Source: Mageeibacillus sp. UBA5734 (GTDB taxonomy: Bacteria; Bacillota; Clostridia; Saccharofermentanales; UBA5734). Taken from it: a DNA stretch of 32,215 bases. The notes below the pieces were generated by a model. That model ran no database searches and was not told where the DNA came from. It worked only from the letters and a program-made list of their open reading frames with translations. Shown here piece after piece: positions 23,547 to 30,752 of this stretch. The DNA lies in assembly GCA_002419365.1 (NCBI GenBank), contig DIGA01000014.1, forward strand, positions 1 through 32,215. Direction: 5' to 3'. The translations under genes and the position numbers were made by a program. Within the stretch, counting starts at the first letter, position 1. Each line of letters starts with the position of its first letter.

Positions 23547-24473
23547 TCAGGCAACGGTATCGACTTCGCCCAGGGCAGCGGGCGCCTTGGTTTTACGTCC
23601 GGCGAGAATCAACACCAGGAGGGTGACTGCATAGGGAATCATCTGGATCAGTGAATCAAGGATTTGGTATCCGGACAGATTCAGGCGGAGAGCCTGGGCG
23701 GCGGCAAAGACCAAGCTGGCGACGAATGATCCCAGCGGATTCCAGCCGCCAAAGATGTTGGCAGTCAAGGCCATGAACCCGCGTCCGGCGACCATGTCCC
23801 TGACAAAGAGATTGTTCTGGACGATTGAGAGATAGGCACCGCCCAGACCAGCCAAAGCGCCACTCAAAGTCACAAAGATATAGCGGTAGCGGTTGACCCG
23901 GATGCCAGCGGTTTCGGCAGCTTTGGGATAATCGCCGATCGACCGCAGGCGCAGGCCAAGTTTCGTCTGGTAGAGGAAATACCAGCCCGCGAAAACGATA
24001 AACAACGTGATCGGAACAAAGGGAGACAAGTCGCTAAACAGTGCCCCCAGGACCGGGATCTGGCTCAAACCTGGAATATTGAAATTTTTGATGGATTCGA
24101 CGTTTCCAGACATCCCTTCTTTGCCCCAAACCGCTTTGACCATGACTGTGGTGAAGCCACTGGCGATCATATTGATGCCAACACCACAGACCACCTGGTT
24201 AGCCTTGAGTTTCACTGACAGATAGGCATGCAGGATTCCGACAAGCCCACCGATCAGCATGGCACTGAGGACACCCATCCAGGGGTTACTTGTCAGGTGT
24301 GTGCCTAAAACCGCGCCAAATGCGCCGAAAAGCATCATCCCTTCAATGCCCAGGTTAATCACACCGCTACGTTCCGAGAAGGTACCGCCGACGGCACCCA
24401 ATGTAATCGGGATAGCCAGACGGATAACGAGCGAGAGAAAGCTCAGCGAAAAAATAGTTTCAATCAATTGCAT
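23547..24473 (-). CDS. Nucleoside ABC transporter permease (NupQ-type)
   Basis: The product is 308 residues with about eight to ten helices and the BPD_transp_2 style of BMP/nucleoside systems: the TLGAVGGTFSERSGVINLGIEGM region at the N-terminus is the family mark, cut here as SERSGVINLGIEGMM. The start ATG 24473 has GAAAGGGGTG upstream and lies 4 bases after the stop of the first permease gene. It forms the channel with that permease, driven by the ATPase at 25545-27050. It is the second of two permeases, as in the B. subtilis nupNOPQ set. Confidence 0.92.
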   Translation of the reverse strand: MQLIETIFSLSFLSLVIRLAIPITLGAVGGTFSERSGVINLGIEGMMLFGAFGAVLGTHLTSNPWMGVLSAMLIGGLVGILHAYLSVKLKANQVVCGVGINMIASGFTTVMVKAVWGKEGMSGNVESIKNFNIPGLSQIPVLGALFSDLSPFVPITLFIVFAGWYFLYQTKLGLRLRSIGDYPKAAETAGIRVNRYRYIFVTLSGALAGLGGAYLSIVQNNLFVRDMVAGRGFMALTANIFGGWNPLGSFVASLVFAAAQALRLNLSGYQILDSLIQMIPYAVTLLVLILAGRKTKAPAALGEVDTVA

Positions 24474-24477
24474 GGAC

Positions 24478-25548
24478 TTACACCCCTTTCGACCGGATGA
24501 TGGATAAGATACGGGGCATGGCTACAAAGAGGATGACCAAGCCTTGGATGACAGAAATGACCGATGCGGAAATGGACGTGCGCATGCTCATGGACAGGGC
24601 GCCAGCATCCAGGGCCCCAAACAGCAGAGCCGTTAGGATAATGCCGACCGGATGATTGCGGCCCAGAACCGCAACTGCGATGCCAGTAAAGCCAAACCCA
24701 GGTGAAAAGTTGAGGATAAACCGCTCATAGGTACCCAGAACTTCCGTCACACCGGCCAGAGAGGCGACTGCGCCACTCAGGACCATCGTCAGGATGATGT
24801 TCCGGCTGACATGGATACCGCCGGACTGCGCTGCTGTCGCATTCTGGCCCACGGCCCGGATTTCAAAACCAAAGGATGTTTTCCACAACAGGACATAGAC
24901 GATGATGGCCACAATGACCGCAATGAAGATCGAAGAGGTCAGCTGCATGCCGGGGAAAAGCTTCTGCAGCACCGCACCGCCAGGCACGACATCGGTCTGA
25001 GGCATCATGCCTTCAGATTTATACGGTCCATTCACCATAAAGGTTGTAAACAGGATGGCCAGGTAGTTGAGCATCAGGGTCACAATGACTTCATTGAGGC
25101 CCATCTTGACCTTCAAAAATCCGGCCACACCGCTCAAGGCTCCGCCCGCAGCCATACCGCCCAGGATAACCAGCGGCAGCAAGACAAAGGCCGGCAGATT
25201 GCCAAATTTCAAAGCGAGCGCGACACTGACGAAAGCTCCCAGTGTCAGCTGTCCTTCAACACCGATGTTCAACATCCCGCTGCGAAAGGCCAGACCAACG
25301 CCCAAGCCGGTGAAAATCAGGGGAATGCTTTTGCCCAAGGTATTGATCAATGCATTAAACGATCCAAATGCGCCGGAAAACAAAGCGCCATAAGCGTCAA
25401 TCGGCGATTTCCCCATCAGCAGGATCATCACGGCACTGACCAGGAGAGCCAGAATGATAGAGAGAACGGATGAAAGCAGATCGTTGGCATGGGATCCGGT
25501 CAATACTTTAAGCCCTGATTGCTTGAGACTGCGTACATTGATCTTCAT
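24478..25548 (-). CDS. Nucleoside ABC transporter permease (NupP-type)
   Basis: The product is 356 residues. Many hydrophobic helices are present, with the family stretch LAFRSGMLNIGVEGQLTLGA near residue 85-105, which is the hallmark of BMP/Nup-type permeases. The ATG overlaps the upstream ATPase stop by ATGA and GGGAGT lies before it, so ATPase and permease are made in step. It pairs with the second permease to form the membrane channel. Confidence 0.92.
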   Translation of the reverse strand: MKINVRSLKQSGLKVLTGSHANDLLSSVLSIILALLVSAVMILLMGKSPIDAYGALFSGAFGSFNALINTLGKSIPLIFTGLGVGLAFRSGMLNIGVEGQLTLGAFVSVALALKFGNLPAFVLLPLVILGGMAAGGALSGVAGFLKVKMGLNEVIVTLMLNYLAILFTTFMVNGPYKSEGMMPQTDVVPGGAVLQKLFPGMQLTSSIFIAVIVAIIVYVLLWKTSFGFEIRAVGQNATAAQSGGIHVSRNIILTMVLSGAVASLAGVTEVLGTYERFILNFSPGFGFTGIAVAVLGRNHPVGIILTALLFGALDAGALSMSMRTSISASVISVIQGLVILFVAMPRILSIIRSKGV

Positions 25549-27050
25549 GATTGAACTCCCGGCTGATGACCGGCCATGTACAGGCCGACAGCTTCTTTTT
25601 TCAGTTCGCCTTTATTGAACAGCGCGACAATTTCCCCTTCGAAAAGGACGGCCACCCGGTCACTCAGGTGCAGCACCTCATCGAGATCCGCCGAGATCAG
25701 CAAAACAGCCTTGTCCGCATTACGCAGGTTGATCAGGCGCGAATGGACAAATTCAACGGCCCCGATGTCCAGACCACGAGAGGGCTGGGCGGCCAGGATA
25801 AAATCGGGATCCTGGCTGATTTCCCGTGCCAGGATGACCTTCTGCTGGTTGCCCCCGGACAAGTCGCCAATTCTCTGATCCGGATCGTTGACTTTGACCG
25901 AAAAGCGGTCAATATTTTGCCGGGTGTGATCCTTCAGGGCCTGCAATTTCAAAAATCCATGATTGGAGAATTGGGGTTCCCACTGATAGCCAAGCAGCAT
26001 GTTTTCGCTGATCGAGAAATTTTCAAACATCGCCCGTTTATGGCGATCAGAAGGGATATAGCCCATCTTTTCCCGTTTGCGGGCGAGCGTCGAATCGTGC
26101 GTGATATCCTGGCCTTTGAGGAGTATCCGGCCTTCCTTGCACTTCATCAGCCCCATGGTCAATTCTTCAAGCTCCATCTGGCCATGGCCTTCAACGCCGG
26201 CAATGCCGACAATCTCCCCGGCCCGGATGTCCAAGTTGAAGGGAGACTTCGATTTCTTGTGCAGGCGGATACCCTGGTAGGACATGATGCACGGGCCTGG
26301 TTCATGCGTACCATAATCTTGCTTGAGATTCACATGGCGGCCAACCATATACATCGCCAGATCATCCGCATTGGTGTCCTTGCGGTCGAGGGTAATAACA
26401 TTCTTGCCTTTGCGAAGTACGGTAATCCGATCAGCAATCGCCATGGTTTCATGAAGTTTATGAGTGATGAAAATGATCGATTTGCCCTGGGCTTTCAGGC
26501 CCCCCAAAATGACCAGCAATTCATCGACTTCCTGGGGGGTCAGGACGGCTGTGGGCTCGTCCATGATGATCGTATTCGCGCCGCGATAGAGTGTTTTCAA
26601 GATTTCAACGCGCTGTTTCATGCCGACGGAGAGATCAGCCACTTTGCTGTTCAGGTCAAGCCCAAAATTATAGATATCGGAAAGTGCTTTAACTTTCAGA
26701 TAGTTGTTTTTCAAATCAAGATGGATGTCACCGACTTCAAAGCCCAAGATGACATTTTCCAGTACACTCAGTCGATCAACCAGCATGAAGTGCTGGTGAA
26801 TCATGCCCAAGCCCATTTTCAAGGCGTCTTTCGGATGATGCCCATTGATTTCCTGTCCATTGATGATGATCGTGCCTTCATTGGGCTGGTAAAGCCCAAA
26901 AAGAATATTCATCAAAGTGGTTTTACCTGTGCCGTTTTCGCCCAGCAGGCAATGGATTTCTTGATTTTTGACTTGAAGGTTGACATGGTCGTTCGCGACC
27001 ACGCCTGGAAAATATTTCGTTATGTCCTTCATTTCAATCGCAAACGACAT
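25545..27050 (-). CDS. Nucleoside ABC transporter ATPase with two ABC domains (NupO-type)
   Basis: The product is 501 residues with two nucleotide-binding domains. Domain 1 has Walker A GENGTGKTTLMN (an unusual T where most have A), the signature LSVGMKQRVEI and Walker B TIIMDEPTAVLT. Domain 2 has the degenerate Walker A GVEGHGQMELEE usual for sugar- and nucleoside-type double ATPases, signature LSGGNQQKVILARE and a Walker B-like FILAAQPSRGLD. It drives the two permeases encoded next. GAGGGTCG precedes the ATG. A strong hairpin separates it from the lipoprotein gene. Confidence 0.94.
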   Translation of the reverse strand: MSFAIEMKDITKYFPGVVANDHVNLQVKNQEIHCLLGENGTGKTTLMNILFGLYQPNEGTIIINGQEINGHHPKDALKMGLGMIHQHFMLVDRLSVLENVILGFEVGDIHLDLKNNYLKVKALSDIYNFGLDLNSKVADLSVGMKQRVEILKTLYRGANTIIMDEPTAVLTPQEVDELLVILGGLKAQGKSIIFITHKLHETMAIADRITVLRKGKNVITLDRKDTNADDLAMYMVGRHVNLKQDYGTHEPGPCIMSYQGIRLHKKSKSPFNLDIRAGEIVGIAGVEGHGQMELEELTMGLMKCKEGRILLKGQDITHDSTLARKREKMGYIPSDRHKRAMFENFSISENMLLGYQWEPQFSNHGFLKLQALKDHTRQNIDRFSVKVNDPDQRIGDLSGGNQQKVILAREISQDPDFILAAQPSRGLDIGAVEFVHSRLINLRNADKAVLLISADLDEVLHLSDRVAVLFEGEIVALFNKGELKKEAVGLYMAGHQPGVQS

Positions 27051-27092
27051 GAACGACCCTCACTTCTCTTTACATGTTTCTGGATAAAACGT

Positions 27093-27127
27093 GGGTCCCC
27101 CGCACTGGCTACCAGCCCGGGGGACCC
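27093..27127 (-). terminator. Strong hairpin between the BMP lipoprotein and ATPase genes
   Basis: GGGTCCCCCG (27093-27102) pairs perfectly with CGGGGGACCC (27118-27127), with an inner CTGG/CCAG pair. Only a short ACGTTTTA follows leftward, so it is likely a partial terminator or an RNA-stability element that leaves more mRNA for the binding protein than for the membrane parts. Confidence 0.7.
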
Positions 27128-27133
27128 GGATGC

Positions 27134-28240
27134 TTACTTCTGGTATGTATTGCCGGCCAGGAAAGGTTCCACTTCTTCCAAAGCGGTGGGCACCTTGATG
27201 TTGCCACTGATGATCTCGGCTTTGATCGCTTCGACCTGGTCGATAACCGACTGCGGCACCTGGACATTGCTGCCGGTCAAATCATAGCCGATACCTTCCT
27301 GCTTCAGGCCCAGGGTATGGACACCAGCCGTGAACGTACCGTCTACAACATCTTTGATCGCGGAGTAGGCAGCGGTATCAACACGCTTCAGCATGCTGGC
27401 CACGATATGATCCGGATCGATGCTGTTCTGGTTGGAATTGACACCGATAGCCAGGAGGTTTTGTTCCTTGGCTTCCTGGAAGACGCCCAGACCGGAACCG
27501 CCAGCAGCGTGATAGATGATGCCGGCACCCTTGCCGTACATGACTTTGGAAATTTCTTTCGCGGTCGTCGGATCGTTCCAGCCGCCGACATAGTCGTGAA
27601 CAACTGTCATGTCTGGATTGACATAGCGGACACCTGCTTCATAGCCGGCCACAAACTTGTTGATGATCGGGATATCCATGCCACCAACGACACCGGTGGT
27701 TGTCTTGCCAGCCAGCTGGGGGAGCTGGCTTTCCTTATGCAGAAGACCGGCCAGTGCGCCCACGAGGAAGGAACCTTCCTGCTCCTCGGAAACATACGAG
27801 GCCACGTTGGGCAGATCGACGACAGCGTCCAGAATGATAAATTTCTGATCCGGGAAATCTGCGGCGACCTTGGCCAGGGGTTCCATCTGGTCGAATGCGA
27901 TGGTGACAATCAGATCGAAGGAACCGTCGCTGGCCATCTGGCGCTGCATCGTTTCATAGTCAGAAATCGTTTTGGGCTCGACGTACTGCAGTTCAATGCC
28001 CAGTTCGGCTTCGGCCTGTTTGCAGCCGGCAAAGGACAGGTCGTTGTAGGACTGGTCACCCAAGCCACCGACAACGGTGATCAAGCCGATTTTGGTCTTT
28101 GTTGCCGGAGCAGCTGTCGAACTGGCATCCGGTGCAGCGGTGGTGCCTGCTGCGGTGGTGGTGGTCGCAGTCTGGCCACATCCGGTCAGCAGGGCGAGCA
28201 GAAGGGACACCATAACAAGAATCGAAAGTACTTTTTTCAT
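27134..28240 (-). CDS. BMP family nucleoside-binding lipoprotein
   Basis: The product is 368 residues. The lipoprotein signal has a basic start (MKKVLS) and lipobox LLTGC with Cys21. A linker of T, A and S follows to about residue 48. The PBP1_BMP fold is marked by IGLITVVGGLGDQSYNDLSF, VTIAFDQMEPLAKVA, a FVAGYEAGVRYVNP strand and GKGAGIIYHAAGGSGLGVF. It binds nucleosides outside the membrane and delivers them to the permeases. It is the first gene of the leftward operon and has a long leader. Confidence 0.94.
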   Translation of the reverse strand: MKKVLSILVMVSLLLALLTGCGQTATTTTAAGTTAAPDASSTAAPATKTKIGLITVVGGLGDQSYNDLSFAGCKQAEAELGIELQYVEPKTISDYETMQRQMASDGSFDLIVTIAFDQMEPLAKVAADFPDQKFIILDAVVDLPNVASYVSEEQEGSFLVGALAGLLHKESQLPQLAGKTTTGVVGGMDIPIINKFVAGYEAGVRYVNPDMTVVHDYVGGWNDPTTAKEISKVMYGKGAGIIYHAAGGSGLGVFQEAKEQNLLAIGVNSNQNSIDPDHIVASMLKRVDTAAYSAIKDVVDGTFTAGVHTLGLKQEGIGYDLTGSNVQVPQSVIDQVEAIKAEIISGNIKVPTALEEVEPFLAGNTYQK

Positions 28241-28545
28241 TCTTTTTCTTTCCTCTCAAACATGAATAAGCTTCAAATAAACCGGGTCTTTTGTTGCTTG
28301 CCTGATCTGGTCAGGTTTTACGCGACGGAGTCATTATGATTCCCCTCTGTTCCATGCAATCCGTGTATTGCATCAGACAATACGGGGCTTACCGGTACAC
28401 CTCCTCCCGTCCCAATAACTTCGATTGTTCAATGGTTTACATTTCCGAATGCAGCTTGAATAACCCGGACAGGGCCTGAGGCACCTGATCCGGAGATCCG
28501 GCTCAGTGATAGATGGATGATGAGTGATGCTATGCGCTTAAGCGG
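28241..28545 (-). promoter_or_regulatory. Leader of the nucleoside transport operon with a row of hairpins
   Basis: No gene is visible. Read leftward it can form successive hairpins: ACGGG/CCCGT around 28384-28415, ATGCAAT/ATTGCAT (28354-28373), GGAATCAT/ATGACTCC with one wobble (28327-28343), and CCTGA/TCAGG (28301-28315). No T run follows any of them. A purine riboswitch core was looked for and not seen. No convincing promoter was found. Confidence 0.4.
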
Positions 28546-29304
28546 TCATGGGTGATTGGATTTTTTGCTGGCACGAACTTCGATCGAGAAGCAATCAGGC
28601 ACAAAGTAGTGTTTGTTGAAGATAATCGGATTGGAATCGTTGTCCTGGTAGATAGTCTCCATGATCAAAACCAGCGTATCGCTTTCCGAAAGCACGTATT
28701 TCTCGGAAATGAATTTGCCGACCCCAGTGGGTTGGATAACCAGGCGCGACCGGTCAGCGAGATCGTAAACACCTTGTGTCAGCATGGCGGTGATTTGAGG
28801 GCGGTCATTCAGGTCCAGACCTAGCTTGGTGATCGTTTCAATCGGCATCAGGGCCAGGGTGTAGGCAATCAGCTTGCCTTGCGACCGGTACCACAGGTCT
28901 ACCGCCACGATCACAGCTGTGTTGAGTGCAAACATGTTCAGCTCGCGGATATTGGGCACTTCCAGGCGGAAATCCATTTCAATGTCATCGATCATCGACT
29001 TGCTGCAGAGATAGACAGGAGATCCGAATTGCTCGACACTGCTTACACCAGGCTGATTGCGTTCTTTGATGAAATTACCTTTGCCCTGGATCTTTTCAAT
29101 GATGTTGTCTTCCTCAAGCAAAGCCAGGGCCTGGCGCAAGGTCATCCGGCTGACACCCAGGGATTCTGCCAGCGATGATTCCGAAGGCAGCTTCGAGCCG
29201 ACAGGGAATGTTCTACCGTCCGTCAGCAACGGATACAGCTTCTCGTACACGAGAACAAAGGTTGGCTTCTTGACGTCATTCAGGGATGTGGCCATTTCGT
29301 GCAT
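28546..29304 (-). CDS. GntR family regulator with UTRA domain
   Basis: The product is 252 residues from ATG 29304. TTG 29325 and ATG 29295 are alternatives. The N-terminal winged helix contains KLPSESSLAESLGVSRMTLRQALALLEEDN (recognition helix around SRMTLRQAL) and the GKGNFI wing. The C-terminal UTRA domain binds a small ligand, with its closing beta strands near DTLVLIMETIYQDN. It probably represses the adjacent nucleoside hydrolase-deoB genes and itself, since repeated candidate sites lie in the divergent region. One site falls between the -35 and -10 of its own likely promoter. The inducer would be a nucleoside or sugar phosphate by context. Confidence 0.9.
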   Translation of the reverse strand: MHEMATSLNDVKKPTFVLVYEKLYPLLTDGRTFPVGSKLPSESSLAESLGVSRMTLRQALALLEEDNIIEKIQGKGNFIKERNQPGVSSVEQFGSPVYLCSKSMIDDIEMDFRLEVPNIRELNMFALNTAVIVAVDLWYRSQGKLIAYTLALMPIETITKLGLDLNDRPQITAMLTQGVYDLADRSRLVIQPTGVGKFISEKYVLSESDTLVLIMETIYQDNDSNPIIFNKHYFVPDCFSIEVRASKKSNHP

Positions 29305-29341
29305 CGTTTGATCGCGCCTTCTCAATCCAGTCTTGGTTTGA

Positions 29342-29370
29342 ATGATACATCATTTAGACAAGTGCTTAAA
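29342..29370 (-). promoter_or_regulatory. Candidate promoter of the GntR gene with embedded operator
   Basis: Read leftward, TTTAAG (29370-29365), a 17-base spacer and TATCAT (29347-29342). The -35 is weak. The spacer contains the inverted copy of ACTTGTCTAAA at 29353-29363, where a bound repressor would block RNA polymerase. Confidence 0.45.
29353..29363 (-). promoter_or_regulatory. GntR operator candidate 1 (ACTTGTCTAAA)
   Basis: This is an exact 11-base copy, on the leftward strand, of the element also found at 29391 and 29542. It lies inside the predicted gntR promoter. Confidence 0.55.
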
Positions 29371-29390
29371 GGTTGCTGGCAATCGTCTGA

Positions 29391-29401
29391 ACTTGTCTAA
29401 A
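29391..29401 (+). promoter_or_regulatory. GntR operator candidate 2 (ACTTGTCTAAA)
   Basis: An exact 11-base copy lies in opposite orientation to copy 1 with 27 bases between them. A partial form, AGTCTAAAT, occurs further on at about 29439-29447. Confidence 0.55.
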
Positions 29402-29541
29402 GTATAAACAGGTTTGATCTGCTTGTATATTGCCTTTTAGTCTAAATTTATACTATTTTCTCTGTGCACCCTACATAATATCAGTCAATTTTACCATTTG
29501 ATTTGGTTTAATCAGGGATAGTTTCGATTTTTCACCGTCTA

Positions 29542-29559
29542 ACTTGTCTAAATTTTAGA
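29542..29559 (+). promoter_or_regulatory. GntR operator candidate 3, with palindrome
   Basis: ACTTGTCTAAA (29542-29552) overlaps the perfect palindrome TCTAAA-T-TTTAGA (29547-29559), which gives the dimer symmetry expected of a GntR site. It ends 8 bases before the -35 of the nucleoside hydrolase promoter. Confidence 0.6.
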
Positions 29560-29567
29560 TTTATATC

Positions 29568-29596
29568 TTGTCAAAAAGACATTTGCGTACTATGAT
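29568..29596 (+). promoter_or_regulatory. Promoter of the nucleoside hydrolase gene
   Basis: TTGTCA (29568-29573), 17-base spacer, TATGAT (29591-29596). Five of six bases match consensus in each box at the ideal distance. The RNA start would be near 29603. Confidence 0.75.
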
Positions 29597-29624
29597 CGGT
29601 AATACCAAATAAACATGCATCGAT

Positions 29625-29662
29625 TCGCACGGAACCGAATGGCTCGCACGGAACCGAATGGC
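29625..29662 (+). repeat. Exact 19-bp tandem duplication in the 5' leader
   Basis: TCGCACGGAACCGAATGGC occurs twice head to tail (29625-29643 and 29644-29662), ending 22 bases before the nucleoside hydrolase start codon. It is in the untranslated leader if ATG 29684 is used. Confidence 0.9.
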
Positions 29663-29683
29663 AGCCGGAACGAAAGGTTATCC

Positions 29684-30631
29684 ATGATGAAACATGTCCT
29701 GATTGATTGTGACACCGGAATTGATGATTCGATCGCAATCTTATACGCTCTGAAGAACAAGCACATCCATATCGAAGGCATTACGACAGGGTTTGGTAAT
29801 GCGACAGCTCTCCAGGCAGCTGACAATACATTGAGGCTGATCAAACTGGCTCAATGCGGCTACGAAATTCCGGTTGCCGTCGGCGCCGAACAGCCATTGC
29901 ACGGGGAACGTGAATCAGCACCTGTCCATATCCATGGTCATAACGGCATCGGGGATGCAGAACTACCACCATCTGACCAGAAGGTCCTGGCAGAGCCCGC
30001 CTGGGATTTCATCATCCGCAAGGCCAACGAACTCAAAGGCAATTTGATCATCGTCACACTCGGCCGGTTGACCAACCTGGCCCTCGCGCTTGAGAAGGAT
30101 CCGGAACTCCCCTGCAAAGTCAAAAAAGTCGTTTCCATGGGCGGTAGTTCAGCTAAGCCTGGCAATGTCAGCCAATATGCGGAAGCGAATATTTACGGGG
30201 ATGCCGAGGCAGCCGATATCGTGGTCAAAGCCGGTTTCAATCTGACGCTGGTCGGACTTGATGTCACCACGGAAACGTTCATCACGGGCAATGATCTGGA
30301 GGCACTGAGCCACTATTGCGCGCCGGAAAACAAGCCGATTGTCGAATACATGCAGTCAGCACTCCGGTATTATTTTAAATTTCATTATGCGACAGCAGGC
30401 CTGATTGACCGGTGCTACGTCCATGATCCTTTGGCAATGATTCTGGCTGTGAATCCATCACTTGGTAGCTACAATCCCATGAGTGTCCAAGTTGAATTTT
30501 GTCATCCCGAGCTCCGAGGAATGATAAAAATGGACAATCGATTTATATCTGAATATCTTCACGATGAAATTCTATACTGTACTCATGTTGATTCAGATTT
30601 AGCTGTCAGAAAACTCCTTTCTGCCTTTTAA
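29684..30631 (+). CDS. Nucleoside hydrolase (IunH type)
   Basis: The product is 315 residues, the normal size, when begun at ATG 29684 with GAAAGG upstream. An earlier in-frame ATG at 29615 would add a tail encoded by the tandem duplication and lacks a ribosome site. The calcium-binding signature is DCDTGIDDS (Asp8, Asp10, Asp14, Asp15). Further marks are VSMGGSS, AEANIYGDAEAADIV and the late VHDPLAMILAV with the metal- and base-contacting residues. It hydrolyses ribonucleosides to base plus ribose, a phosphate-independent route that complements the phosphorylase at 22734. It is divergent from the GntR gene and likely controlled by it. Confidence 0.93.
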   Translation: MMKHVLIDCDTGIDDSIAILYALKNKHIHIEGITTGFGNATALQAADNTLRLIKLAQCGYEIPVAVGAEQPLHGERESAPVHIHGHNGIGDAELPPSDQKVLAEPAWDFIIRKANELKGNLIIVTLGRLTNLALALEKDPELPCKVKKVVSMGGSSAKPGNVSQYAEANIYGDAEAADIVVKAGFNLTLVGLDVTTETFITGNDLEALSHYCAPENKPIVEYMQSALRYYFKFHYATAGLIDRCYVHDPLAMILAVNPSLGSYNPMSVQVEFCHPELRGMIKMDNRFISEYLHDEILYCTHVDSDLAVRKLLSAF

Positions 30632-30752
30632 CCGCGCGATTTGCATCTTCATACAACTGGTCCATCTGGACAGGCTGAGTGGCCGACAAGATCAGAGCTT
30701 AGTGGTGATTCACATGAGAACACATTTGGAAATCAGCAGGAATCAGGGTAAT

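Noticed and set aside
28479..28500. Inverted repeat CTGATCCGG/CCGGCTCAG after the GntR gene as a terminator
   Set aside because: The stem has a mismatch or wobble and there is no T run on the leftward strand. At most it is a weak hairpin.
28241..28545. Purine or preQ1 riboswitch before the nucleoside uptake operon
   Set aside because: The conserved purine aptamer core and three-way junction were looked for and not found.
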